Source: QQVM01 sp964544885
GTDB lineage: Bacteria > Bacteroidota > Bacteroidia > AKYH767-A > 2013-40CM-41-45
NCBI GenBank assembly: GCA_964544885.1
Contig: CAZJDX010000013.1
Coordinates: 1 to 64,000, forward strand
Direction: 5' to 3'
Length of the DNA stretch: 64,000 nucleotides
The notes below the pieces were generated by a model. It was given only the letters and a program-made list of their open reading frames with translations. It did no database searches and had not been told where the DNA came from. A program made the translations under genes and the position numbers. Below are positions 33,965 to 42,695 of this stretch, piece after piece. Numbering within the stretch: the stretch's first letter is position 1; each line of letters opens with the position of its first letter.

Positions 33965-36900
33965 TTAATTCAGTTTAAAATCAAGGTTTCTGGCTTTAAG
34001 GCCTGAAATCAGGCTCGAACTGACATGCACCTTTACTTTTTTTGATGGAAGCAGCAGTTTCATCTGGTCAGTGTCATAAAGAACATTGAATTTGACAACA
34101 CTATTGCCAGGTGAATTGTTCAGCAGCATGTCCATTTCGTTCAGAAAGTTTTCCGAAAGCTTTTCCAGCGGCATGTTGAGTGTAAGTGATTTGACCAATT
34201 TATCACTCACGTCCGAAAGAAAATAGATAAGTACGGGACGAAGTTCCAACTTATCAGAAGCATTGAACCGGGTCTGCACTTTGCTTTTAATGTAGACGAA
34301 AGAACCATCGACAAGAAAATCCTTCATCTTCGAATAGTCTTCCCCGAACAAAACCAAATCAAGGGATCCGGTATAGTCTTCAATTCTGAAACTGCCAAAT
34401 GGCTTACCGGTTTTACTCATCCTGTGATTAACATTACTGAGTAATCCGGCGAAGGTGACTTCCTTGTTTTTCAGATTACTGAGATCGGATAACTTATCAA
34501 TGCTGTGCGAACAGAAAGCATCAATCTCGAAGCGGTAATCATCCAGCGGATGACCTGAAATATAAAATCCGATCACTTCCTTTTCCCTTTTCAATTTTTC
34601 AATCGAACTCCAGGGTTCGCACTGCGAAAGTGCCGGCACTGCAAGGTGTGAGCGGGTATCGTCGCCAAAGAGTGAATTCTGGAGAGAGGACTGCTGAGCA
34701 TTGACAGCGTTGGCAAAACGCATAGCTCTTTCGATACCGCTGAGCGGATCTCTTGAATCGTTGGCAAAATATTGTGCCCGGTGTGCGCCTTCGAAGCAAT
34801 CAAGGGCTCCGGACTGTGCAAAACTCTCAAGGACTCTCTTGGTCATCAAACGCGTGCCAACGCGGCTGGCCAGAGTGAATATATCGGTATATGGCCCATG
34901 GTCTTTTCTTTCCTGGCAAAGTGCAATTACCGCATTCTCTCCCACTCCTTTCACGGCGCCGAGACCAAAACGGATCATTCCATTCTCATTCACGGTAAAG
35001 TCGTGTTCGCTCTCATTGACATCAGGACCCAGAACAGAAAGACCCATTCTCCTGCATTCTTCCATGAAGAAGGTGATCTTATCGATATTACCGAGGTTAT
35101 GCGTCAGGACAGATGCCATGTACTCTGCAGGATAGTGGGCTTTCAGATAAGCCGTCTGGAAGGCAACGTATGCATAGCAAGTTGAATGTGATTTATTGAA
35201 TGCGTAGGATGCGAAAGCTTCCCAGTCGGTCCAGATCTTCTCACATATGTCAGCGGAGTGTCCATTCTTCTGACAACCTTCCACAAACTTTGACTTCATC
35301 TTATCCAGTACTTCCTTCTGCTTTTTCCCCATCGCCTTGCGCAGTGTATCTGCATCGCCTTTGGAGAAATTGGCCAGCTTCTGACTGAGAAGCATGACCT
35401 GTTCCTGGTAAACGGTAATCCCATAGGTTTCCTGAAGATATTCTTCCATCTCAGGCAAGTCGTATTTTACTGCCTGCTTCCCGTTCTTCCTGGCGATGAA
35501 ATCCGGAATGTACTCAAGCGGCCCGGGACGGTACAGCGCGTTCATGGCAATGAGGTCTTCGAACTTGTCAGGCTTCAGCTCTCTGAGACTGCTTTGCATA
35601 CCTGCCGACTCGAACTGGAAGGTGCCGTTTGTTTCACCACGTTGGTAGAGTTCAAGGGTTTTTTTATCATCCAGCGGAATGGCATCAATATCGATCTTAA
35701 CACCGTGATTGGTCTCAATAAGACGGAGAGCGTCACGGATGATGGTGAGGGTTTTCAGTCCAAGGAAATCCATCTTGATCACTCCCGCGTCTTCAATCAC
35801 CTTTCCGTCAAATTGGGTGATGAGCAGTTCCGTTTCCTTGGAAGTGGCTACAGGAATGATCTCGGTGAGATCTTTCGGAGCGATGATAATACCGGCAGCA
35901 TGTATGCCCATATTCCTGACTGAACCTTCAAGAATAACCGCTTCACGCAGTACTCTTGCGGGAAGGTCATCGCCTGAATGGATCTTACGAAGCTTCTTCA
36001 CCAGCTCCAGTTCATCGCTGTTAAGGTTTTCTTTTTCTTTCAGGCTTTTACTTCCTTCAAGAGGAGCATTGAGTACCCGGTTGAGTTCGATCCCCGGTCG
36101 CTCGGGTACCAGTCCGGCCAGCATAATGGATTCCTGCAAAGGCAGGTCCATCACACGGGCGACATCCTTTATGCTGGAGCGTGCGGCCATGGTTCCATAG
36201 GTGATGATCTGAGCAACCTGATTTTTTCCGTATTTCTCCACGACATAGTCAATTACCTTTTGACGTCCCGCGTCATCAAAGTCAGTATCTATATCAGGCA
36301 TGCTCTTGCGGTCCGGATTTAGAAAACGCTCGAAAAGTAAATTGTATTTAAGAGGATCGATATTAGTGATACCGATGGCATAGGCTACTGCGGAACCGGC
36401 TGCCGAACCCCTGCCCGGACCGACAAAAACACCGAGGTCACGGCCCGCTTTAATGAAATCGGCGACGATGAGAAAGTATCCCGCGAAACCCATGGTCTTA
36501 ATGGTGAAGAGTTCGAAGTTGAGCCTCTCCTCTATCTCCGGTGTGATCTCGCGATAACGCATTGCCGCACCCTCCATTGTCAGGTGTCTGAGGTATTCAT
36601 CCTGAGACGAGAAATTCTCCGGGAGTGAAAAATGCGGCAACAATATATCCTGCTTAAGGCGGAGCTTCTCAACCTTGGATACAATCTCATTGGTATTGTC
36701 GATCGCTTCCGGAATGTCCGAAAAAAGCGTAGACATCTCCTCTGTTGTCTTGAAATAAAACTGGTCATTATAAAAGGCGAAGCGCTTTCCTCTTGCGGAA
36801 TTTTCTTCGTCCGAGAATTCCTTCATCGGAGGCGTACTTTGCTTTTCTCCGGTATTGATACAGAGTAAAATATCATGCGCGTTATGGTCTTCTCTGTTCA

Positions 36901-37552
36901 CATAATGCGAATCATTGGATGCAATAACTTTTACATTGTACTTCTTTGCCCATTTAAGCAGCACTTCATTGACCTGATTCTGCTCGGGAATATCGTGTCT
37001 CTGTAACTCTATATAATAATCATCACCGAAAAGATCAAGCCACCACTTGAATTCCTTTTCTCCCTCCACTTCACCTTTGGAGAGGATCGTTCTCGGAACA
37101 GATGCGCCAAGGCAACAAGTGGTTGCGATAAGTCCTTTGTGATACTGCAGGACAAGCTCCTTATCAATGCGGGGGTACTTACCATAAAGCCCTTCAACAT
37201 AACCGAGGGAACACATCTTGACAAGATTCTTATAGCCCTCCGCATCCTTTGCCAGGAATAACTGATGGTATCGGCGGTCTTTATCTTCCTTCGTGAACTG
37301 TTTTTTATGCCGGTCATCGACCAGGTAGAATTCACATCCGACGATGGGTTTGATCTTATCCGGGCTACCCGTTGTATTGTGTTTAGATGCTTCGGCTACA
37401 AATTTGAAAGCGCCAAACATGTTTCCGTGATCGGTAATTGCAAGTGCGGGCATTTTATCTTCCACCGCTTTTTTATAGAGCCGTGAAATGTCCGCGGCTC
37501 CATCCAGAAGCGAGAACTGAGTGTGTACATGCAGGTGTGAAAAGACTGGCAT
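33965..37552 (-). CDS. dnaE: DNA polymerase III alpha subunit
   Basis: The ATG at 37552 opens directly on the PHP domain (MPVFSHLHVHTQFSLLDGA) and gives 1195 residues, usual for DnaE; an upstream ATG at 37609 would add 19 residues not expected in the family. The polymerase core contains GPGRGSAAGSAVAYAIG (about 383) and the catalytic aspartates in PDIDTDFDD (about 417). A helix-hairpin-helix region and an OB-fold domain (VTFAGLLSNVNHRMSKTGKP, about 1025) follow. This is the replicative polymerase of the chromosome. The gene stands upstream of trxA; no sign of inteins or frameshifts. Confidence 0.97.
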   Translation of the reverse strand: MPVFSHLHVHTQFSLLDGAADISRLYKKAVEDKMPALAITDHGNMFGAFKFVAEASKHNTTGSPDKIKPIVGCEFYLVDDRHKKQFTKEDKDRRYHQLFLAKDAEGYKNLVKMCSLGYVEGLYGKYPRIDKELVLQYHKGLIATTCCLGASVPRTILSKGEVEGEKEFKWWLDLFGDDYYIELQRHDIPEQNQVNEVLLKWAKKYNVKVIASNDSHYVNREDHNAHDILLCINTGEKQSTPPMKEFSDEENSARGKRFAFYNDQFYFKTTEEMSTLFSDIPEAIDNTNEIVSKVEKLRLKQDILLPHFSLPENFSSQDEYLRHLTMEGAAMRYREITPEIEERLNFELFTIKTMGFAGYFLIVADFIKAGRDLGVFVGPGRGSAAGSAVAYAIGITNIDPLKYNLLFERFLNPDRKSMPDIDTDFDDAGRQKVIDYVVEKYGKNQVAQIITYGTMAARSSIKDVARVMDLPLQESIMLAGLVPERPGIELNRVLNAPLEGSKSLKEKENLNSDELELVKKLRKIHSGDDLPARVLREAVILEGSVRNMGIHAAGIIIAPKDLTEIIPVATSKETELLITQFDGKVIEDAGVIKMDFLGLKTLTIIRDALRLIETNHGVKIDIDAIPLDDKKTLELYQRGETNGTFQFESAGMQSSLRELKPDKFEDLIAMNALYRPGPLEYIPDFIARKNGKQAVKYDLPEMEEYLQETYGITVYQEQVMLLSQKLANFSKGDADTLRKAMGKKQKEVLDKMKSKFVEGCQKNGHSADICEKIWTDWEAFASYAFNKSHSTCYAYVAFQTAYLKAHYPAEYMASVLTHNLGNIDKITFFMEECRRMGLSVLGPDVNESEHDFTVNENGMIRFGLGAVKGVGENAVIALCQERKDHGPYTDIFTLASRVGTRLMTKRVLESFAQSGALDCFEGAHRAQYFANDSRDPLSGIERAMRFANAVNAQQSSLQNSLFGDDTRSHLAVPALSQCEPWSSIEKLKREKEVIGFYISGHPLDDYRFEIDAFCSHSIDKLSDLSNLKNKEVTFAGLLSNVNHRMSKTGKPFGSFRIEDYTGSLDLVLFGEDYSKMKDFLVDGSFVYIKSKVQTRFNASDKLELRPVLIYFLSDVSDKLVKSLTLNMPLEKLSENFLNEMDMLLNNSPGNSVVKFNVLYDTDQMKLLLPSKKVKVHVSSSLISGLKARNLDFKLN

Positions 37553-37755
37553 TCCGGTAATAAATGAAGATAGATTGGGAAATAAAGCGTAGGTAAAGAT
37601 AAAAATCACCCCGGGAAGAACAAGCCGGTAATTTTCCTGTTTTGTCTATGTTTTTCATCTTTAGGAAGGAAGGTTATGAACAGCCTGTGTACAGAGAAGT
37701 CCGCAAATTCTTTCGCTGAATACCATTTAATAACAACAGGTTGTAAGTGCTTTTT

Positions 37756-38970
37756 TCAGCCGGCTATCGACAATTGTTGTCTTGAATCCAGCGCATCACG
37801 CAAACCGTTCGCCACAAAGGTAAATGCCATGGTTAGCATCATGATGGCAAGGCCGGGAAAAACAGCCAGGTGAGCTGAACCCGGAATAATGATATAGCCG
37901 TAATTTTCCTTGATCATCGATCCCCAGGAAGGAGTTGGCGGCTGGGCTCCGATACCAAGAAAGCTGAGTCCGGCTTCAAGCAGGATTGCCGTTGAGAAAT
38001 TTGCCGCTGCTACCACCAGAACCGGCCCCATGATATTGGGCAGCATGTGTCGCAAAACGATCCTTGAAGAATTAAATCCAAGGGCTTTTCCGGCAGAAAC
38101 GAACTCCAGTTCCCGGACGCTGAACAATTGGTTTCTTACTATTCTGGCAACATCCACCCACATAGTCAGGCCAACCGCGATAAATACCTGCTCAAAACCT
38201 TTCCCCAGAACCAGTGTAATGGCTATCACCAGCAACAGAGTCGGGACGGACCAGATTACATTGATGAGCCACAATACAAACTGGTCAACCTTCCCTCTGA
38301 AAAAACCCGCGAGAGATCCCAGAAAGGTGCCTACGAACAGGGAAATGAAGACGGCTATGAGACCTACGCCAAAAGTGACACGGGTTCCGGCCATCAATCT
38401 GCTGAACAGATCCCTCCCGTAACGATCTGTTCCCAAAATAAAGCTTCTCTTTTCAACATGTGTTGACATGAACTCATGTTGCAGTTGATCCGGTGATTCG
38501 CGCCCGGAAACAATTCCCTCTATTTGCCCTCTGTGCCCTACCGACTTTTCATCCCGATCAGAGGTACCTGGACCATAGATGGCATCCACCAGCTTGATCC
38601 TTTGTTCGGGTAATTTTCCGGAACCCGGACCTGCGTATTCTGAATAATAAATCTCATCTTTCTCAAAACGGAATGAACTTACCGGCACGAAAATGAAATT
38701 GTCTTTCTTTCCAAAGAAGATCTCTGAGAGAAGCTTTTCTTTTTCACCTGCCGCCTTCCTGGTGAATGCGAGCATTTCCACGGTGAAACCGGGCGGAAGA
38801 TTTCCCAGAGCGAGATTCATCCTGTTAGCATGCGGAGTGTTATCAGGAATAAAGAGGTAACAAAAGACGGAAACAAAAACTCCAAGAAAGATGATGATCA
38901 TTCCAAAGAGGGAAAGTTTGTTGCGGTAAAAGCGTTGCCATACCTTTCTTCCGGGGGATATGCTTTTCAT
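37756..38970 (-). CDS. ABC transporter permease, DppC/OppC type
   Basis: The 404-residue protein has an N-terminal membrane segment (about 18-36), a periplasmic insert of roughly 130 residues, the conserved entry motif ILGTDRYGRDLFSRLMAGTR, and five further membrane segments containing the EAA-type loop (SAGKALGFNSSRIVLRHMLPN). This matches the second permease of dipeptide/oligopeptide or nickel importers. No partner permease, ATPase or binding protein is encoded nearby, so it must work with components from other loci. The large insert after the first helix is much longer than in enterobacterial DppC. It lies 4 bp downstream of the glycosyltransferase gene. Confidence 0.9.
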   Translation of the reverse strand: MKSISPGRKVWQRFYRNKLSLFGMIIIFLGVFVSVFCYLFIPDNTPHANRMNLALGNLPPGFTVEMLAFTRKAAGEKEKLLSEIFFGKKDNFIFVPVSSFRFEKDEIYYSEYAGPGSGKLPEQRIKLVDAIYGPGTSDRDEKSVGHRGQIEGIVSGRESPDQLQHEFMSTHVEKRSFILGTDRYGRDLFSRLMAGTRVTFGVGLIAVFISLFVGTFLGSLAGFFRGKVDQFVLWLINVIWSVPTLLLVIAITLVLGKGFEQVFIAVGLTMWVDVARIVRNQLFSVRELEFVSAGKALGFNSSRIVLRHMLPNIMGPVLVVAAANFSTAILLEAGLSFLGIGAQPPTPSWGSMIKENYGYIIIPGSAHLAVFPGLAIMMLTMAFTFVANGLRDALDSRQQLSIAG

Positions 38971-38974
38971 CTCT

Positions 38975-40108
38975 TTATTTTGCGGTTCTTCCTTTCCATC
39001 GGAATGTGCTGAAGGGGGCTATCAAACCAATCAAGGTGATATAGGTCCAGTAAAAAATCTGCAAGGGTAAAATTAAATACAAAAGCTTCCTTCTCTGAAA
39101 GAAAGTTGCAAGAGAATTCAACAACATAAATTCACTTATCACCAGAACTGATACAGAAAGCAGATACCAGGCCGATACTTTTCCCTTTAATAAACTCATG
39201 ATCAGCATCAGCAACAGCAAGGCATGCGTACACCATGCGATTACGGCAATAAAAATGGTAAAGCCATTCAAGGCAGACGGGATCTTACCCGCCCATCGTT
39301 TTCTTTGCTGGATCAGATCACCGATTCCTGTAACAACCCTTGTCGAGACAATTGCCTCCCTGCTCTTTATAAAATAGACACGACCTTTTTGATACCGGTT
39401 TATCTTCAACAGCAACTGAGTATCATCACCACTGGCCTTGTCGAGGGAGGAATTATAAGCTCCAACCGCCTCGAAAATATCTTTCCTGAACATCAGGTTG
39501 GCACCACTGCACATCACAGGCACTTTTCCTGCAAGGCAGGCGGCGGCAATTCCTGTTAGGCCCATGTACTCCAGGGACTGGGCCATGCCGGTGAGGGTCC
39601 GGTCCGGCAGCAGATCAACAGGGCCGGCAAGAAGGTATGCATCCTTTTGAAGAAAGTAATCCAGCATTGATGAAACCCAACGGCTTGGATGCAGGCAATC
39701 TGCATCCGTTGTCAGGATTATCCCGGAACCCGCATGGCTTATGGCATATGCCAGCGCCTTTTTTTTTGAACCTGTTTCCGGATCAGTATGCCTGATCAGT
39801 CGGATATTGACTTCGGGGTAGCGACTGGAGAATACTTGTACTCTTGTGACCGTTTCATCTTCCGATTGGTCATCAACAACAATCACTTCCATCCTTGAAG
39901 ACGGGAATTGCTGATCTTTCAAGGATTCCAGGCAGGCAGTGATCGTCTCCTGTTCATTTCGCACGGGAATTATGATGCTCACTTTCTCCTGGTTGTTTGT
40001 CTGATGAAATGCATACGGAATCTTGTTCCAGTAGTATGCGCAGAAGAGAAGGAATACTGAAAAGAAAAGGGAGAGAATGAAAAGTAAAATACTTAACAAG
40101 TCTGTCAT
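38975..40108 (-). CDS. Membrane-anchored family 2 glycosyltransferase
   Basis: The 377-residue protein begins with a membrane helix (LLSILLFILSLFFSVFLLF) and has a GT2 domain (about 42-275): SIIIPVRNEQETI, VIVVDDQSEDETV, the D135-A-D137 metal site, GDDTQ (227-231) in the acceptor-base position, and the QQRKRW motif (267-272) of processive or membrane GT2 enzymes. Three membrane helices close the protein. It should transfer a sugar from a nucleotide donor to a lipid or polysaccharide acceptor at the inner membrane. Its ATG overlaps the stop of the flippase-like gene by 4 nt (ATGA), so the two are translationally coupled and may act on the same glycolipid. Confidence 0.92.
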   Translation of the reverse strand: MTDLLSILLFILSLFFSVFLLFCAYYWNKIPYAFHQTNNQEKVSIIIPVRNEQETITACLESLKDQQFPSSRMEVIVVDDQSEDETVTRVQVFSSRYPEVNIRLIRHTDPETGSKKKALAYAISHAGSGIILTTDADCLHPSRWVSSMLDYFLQKDAYLLAGPVDLLPDRTLTGMAQSLEYMGLTGIAAACLAGKVPVMCSGANLMFRKDIFEAVGAYNSSLDKASGDDTQLLLKINRYQKGRVYFIKSREAIVSTRVVTGIGDLIQQRKRWAGKIPSALNGFTIFIAVIAWCTHALLLLMLIMSLLKGKVSAWYLLSVSVLVISEFMLLNSLATFFQRRKLLYLILPLQIFYWTYITLIGLIAPFSTFRWKGRTAK

Positions 40109-41088
40109 GTCCGGTCCCTTCCCAACTTAAACTGGAAAACAAAAAAGATCCCAATCAAAGCCGGGATCGCGAGATTGATGAGCCAGAGACAAAAGCTGGC
40201 ATTCAACACGGCAGTCAGGTCAAGTGTTACAAATCCGAAAAAATATGTCGCTACGGCTCCGCGGACTCCCAGTTCCGTCAGTGCGAATGTAGGAACTACC
40301 GACATGACCAGGTATGTAGCGGCGATAAGGATCATTGAGATGGTATAGGAAGTATCAAGCCCGAATAAGCGAAGAAGAATAAAAAACTGTGTTGAAAATA
40401 CGAGGTATCTGATGAGAGCTAACAGTAAAATGCCGGCAAGGGTACTTTTCGGGTATAAGGAGAAAATCCGGAAATAGTGGTTCATGGTCTCCGGGAATCC
40501 GGATCTTCTGAAGAGCGTCTCAAGCAGGGTAATATTGAAATAAAAGAGAAGGCAAATGAATACGATCGAAAAGAGCAGGATCAATATCGAGTTCTCCAGA
40601 TAAGGAGGAAGACTACTGTAGCGATACATGACAAATAGAATAGCGAAGGACCCGCTGAGTATCGTGATTATTAACTGACTGAAATTTTCGATTACCGTGG
40701 CGAGCGTAGCTTCAATCCGGTCGGCTTTTTCAAGGTGAAAGACCCTTCCGGCATATTCGCCGATCCTGTTAGGCGTAAAAAAACTGACGGTGATACCGGA
40801 GAATATGGCTTCGAGTGAACGGAGGAAACCAATGTTTTCCATTCTGTGAATGACAATTTTCCATTTCATGGCTTCCAGCGACCAATTCAGCAACATGAGT
40901 ACAAAAACAAGAATGAACCATGGCGCAAGATCCTTTTCAAGCAAGACGGAACCTGCTCCATCCCACCAGCTCGTGGCATTTTCTCTTTCGAAGACTCTTT
41001 TATAGATGAACCAAAGCGCTGCAGCAGCAATCAGCAACTTGACGGCGAACCAGAAAGGATTGAAATTATTTTTATTCCTTTGTATCAT
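40105..41088 (-). CDS. Flippase-like integral membrane protein (LPG synthase membrane-domain family)
   Basis: The 327-residue protein has about eight membrane segments and the family features of the UPF0104/YbhN group: GSVLLEKDLAPWF, LRSLEAIFSGITVSFFTPNRIGEYAGRV and VVPTFALTELGVRGAVA. Members share the membrane half of lysylphosphatidylglycerol synthase and are thought to move lipid-linked sugars or lipids across the inner membrane. The C-terminal aminoacyl-transferase domain of MprF is absent. The gene overlaps the GT2 glycosyltransferase and is divergent from ruvC with only about 26 bp between, so their promoters must overlap. Confidence 0.88.
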   Translation of the reverse strand: MIQRNKNNFNPFWFAVKLLIAAAALWFIYKRVFERENATSWWDGAGSVLLEKDLAPWFILVFVLMLLNWSLEAMKWKIVIHRMENIGFLRSLEAIFSGITVSFFTPNRIGEYAGRVFHLEKADRIEATLATVIENFSQLIITILSGSFAILFVMYRYSSLPPYLENSILILLFSIVFICLLFYFNITLLETLFRRSGFPETMNHYFRIFSLYPKSTLAGILLLALIRYLVFSTQFFILLRLFGLDTSYTISMILIAATYLVMSVVPTFALTELGVRGAVATYFFGFVTLDLTAVLNASFCLWLINLAIPALIGIFFVFQFKLGRDRT

Positions 41089-41109
41089 AACCGGGCATAC
41101 AAGTATACA

Positions 41110-41117
41110 TAAATTTG
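41110..41117 (+). promoter_or_regulatory. Putative -7 box (TAAATTTG) for ruvC
   Basis: The bases match TAnnTTTG. They include the TTG that forms the most upstream possible ruvC start; if the box is real, translation must begin further down (GTG at 41157 or ATG at 41163). Confidence 0.35.
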
Positions 41118-41711
41118 ACGCGGCAAGTCAGTAAAACAGTTCAGGGAGCGGATCGTGTGATTATGGGCATTGATCCGGGCACGACCATCATGGGTTATGG
41201 ACTGATTTTGGTAAATGGCAGCACCATGAAACTGATCTCTCTTGGAGTTATACAGCTGAACAAGCTGAGCGATCATGGTCTGAAGCTGAAAAATATTTTT
41301 GAAAAAACCCTGTCTCTGATTGAGCAATACCATCCGGATGAAATAGCCATTGAAGCGCCGTTCTTTGGAAAAAATGTACAATCCATGTTAAAACTGGGAA
41401 GGGCTCAGGGTGTAGCCATGGCAGCCGGACTCTCCCGCCAGATCCCGATTTTTGAATACTCTCCAAGGAAGGTGAAACAGAGTATTACGGGACATGGAAA
41501 TGCCAGTAAGGAACAGATCGCAGGAATGCTTCAGACCTTACTACAATTCAGTGAAACACCACGCTTCCTGGATGCTACGGACGGCCTGGCAGTTGCTGTC
41601 TGTCACCATTTCCAGCATAATAATCCAACTACCAGACAAAAGAATCACGGAAGCTGGAAATCATTTCTCAGCGCAAATCCGGAAAAGGAATTGAAGCGTA
41701 AAGCAATCTGA
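41115..41711 (+). CDS. ruvC: Holliday-junction resolvase RuvC
   Basis: With the outermost start (TTG at 41115) the product is 198 residues; starts at GTG 41157 or ATG 41163 would still keep the whole fold and may be the true ones, since the TTG lies in a possible promoter box. The four catalytic acids are visible: D20 (MGIDPGTTIMGYGL), E80 (AIEAPFFG), and D153 and D156 (LDATDGLAVA). RuvC cuts four-way junctions made by RuvAB branch migration, completing recombination repair. ruvA and ruvB are not in the window. The gene is divergent from the flippase-like gene and converges on the HIT gene 26 bp away. Confidence 0.95.
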   Translation: MTRQVSKTVQGADRVIMGIDPGTTIMGYGLILVNGSTMKLISLGVIQLNKLSDHGLKLKNIFEKTLSLIEQYHPDEIAIEAPFFGKNVQSMLKLGRAQGVAMAAGLSRQIPIFEYSPRKVKQSITGHGNASKEQIAGMLQTLLQFSETPRFLDATDGLAVAVCHHFQHNNPTTRQKNHGSWKSFLSANPEKELKRKAI

Positions 41712-41737
41712 ATCACATTGGATACGAAGGGGCGAAC

Positions 41738-42133
41738 TCAGATGAAAGCAGCCCTTATAGAAGCAGCGATCTGCTTGAGTTCGGCAGGCGGAATACTTAG
41801 CTTAGGACTGGCAAAATTCATATCACTCACCTTGTTCATCGGTATGAGATGAATATGCGCATGCGGAACTTCGAGTCCAATCACGGCAATACCTATCCTT
41901 TTGCATGGCACAGCTTTTTTAACGGCTGCTGCAACCCTTTTGGCAAAATGCCAGAACTCCTTGTGCATTGAATCATCTATGTCAAAAATATAATCCACTT
42001 CTTTTTTAGGGATCACCAGGGTATGACCTTTGGCAAGTGGATTTATGTCCAGGAAAGAATAGAAATTTTCATCCTCGGCTATTTTGTAACTGGGGATTTC
42101 TCCGGCGACTATTCTTGAAAATATTCCGGGCAT
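41738..42133 (-). CDS. HIT-family nucleotide-binding hydrolase
   Basis: The 131-residue protein has the histidine triad H91-A-H93-I-H95 in EVPHAHIHLIPM and the family N-terminus (FSRIVAGEIPSYKIAED, then NPLAKGHTLVIPKK). HIT proteins of the HinT branch hydrolyse purine nucleoside phosphoramidates and related adducts. Length and sequence are typical; it is cytosolic. The ATG lies 6 bp after the greA stop codon on the same strand, so it is cotranscribed with greA. Confidence 0.95.
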   Translation of the reverse strand: MPGIFSRIVAGEIPSYKIAEDENFYSFLDINPLAKGHTLVIPKKEVDYIFDIDDSMHKEFWHFAKRVAAAVKKAVPCKRIGIAVIGLEVPHAHIHLIPMNKVSDMNFASPKLSIPPAELKQIAASIRAAFI

Positions 42134-42139
42134 TGGCGC

Positions 42140-42610
42140 TTATCTTGAAATTTCTATGATCTCAAACTTTATCGTACCGGAAGGTACAAGGATCTCGGCA
42201 GTATCACCAACCTTTTTTCCAAGCAAGCCTTTTCCTATGGGAGATGTGACGGAAATCTTACCGGCTTTCAGGTCGGCTTCGGTTTCGGTCACAAGAGTAT
42301 AGGTCATCTCCTGTCCATTACCTTTGTTCCGGATACGTACTTTGGATAAAACCAGCGCCTTTGAAGCATCCAGCTTACTGTCATCCAGCAGGCGCGCATT
42401 GGCTATGATCTCTTCGAGTTTGGAAATTTTCAATTCCAGCAATCCCTGAGCGTCTTTAGCTGCATCATACTCGGCGTTTTCGGACAAGTCGCCCTTATCA
42501 CGCGCTTCCGCGATGGCTTGCGAGATTCTGGGGCGTTCAACATTACGCAACTGGTTCAATTCGTTCTGCAGATTTTTCAGGCCTTCGGCCGTAAAATATT
42601 GTACTGTCAT
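42140..42610 (-). CDS. greA: Transcription elongation factor GreA
   Basis: The 156-residue protein is of standard GreA length. Residues about 1-75 form the coiled-coil (GLKNLQNELNQLRNVERPRI, then the acidic tip area GDLSENAEYDAAKDAQG), and about 80-156 the globular domain ending VGDTAEILVPSGTIKFEIIEI. The D and E residues in LSENAEYDAAK match the family tip used to stimulate transcript cleavage by backtracked RNA polymerase. It heads a two-gene unit with the HIT gene. A -7 box (42678-42685) and a strong hairpin (42642-42671) precede it. Confidence 0.97.
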   Translation of the reverse strand: MTVQYFTAEGLKNLQNELNQLRNVERPRISQAIAEARDKGDLSENAEYDAAKDAQGLLELKISKLEEIIANARLLDDSKLDASKALVLSKVRIRNKGNGQEMTYTLVTETEADLKAGKISVTSPIGKGLLGKKVGDTAEILVPSGTIKFEIIEISR

Positions 42611-42641
42611 GATCTTGAATTTTCAGGAAATACATAAAACT

Positions 42642-42671
42642 AAACAAGACTCCGTTTCCGGAGTCTTGTTT
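42642..42671 (-). terminator. Perfect 13-bp hairpin between the PorV-like gene and greA
   Basis: AAACAAGACTCCG pairs with CGGAGTCTTGTTT around a 4-nt loop; on the minus strand it is followed by an AT-rich tract. It lies 25 bp after the stop of the PorV/PorQ-like gene, so it probably terminates that unit, but it also falls in the greA leader. Confidence 0.7.
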
Positions 42672-42677
42672 GTACCA

Positions 42678-42685
42678 CAAAGATA
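42678..42685 (-). promoter_or_regulatory. Putative -7 box (TATCTTTG) for greA
   Basis: The minus-strand bases match TAnnTTTG exactly and lie just before the hairpin. If used, the greA leader would be about 60 nt and contain the hairpin. No clear -33 box was seen. Confidence 0.45.
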
Positions 42686-42695
42686 AAAAATCTTT

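Noticed and set aside
34700..36200. Plus-strand open frames opposite dnaE
   Set aside because: They are antisense shadows of a conserved gene with no recognisable protein features.
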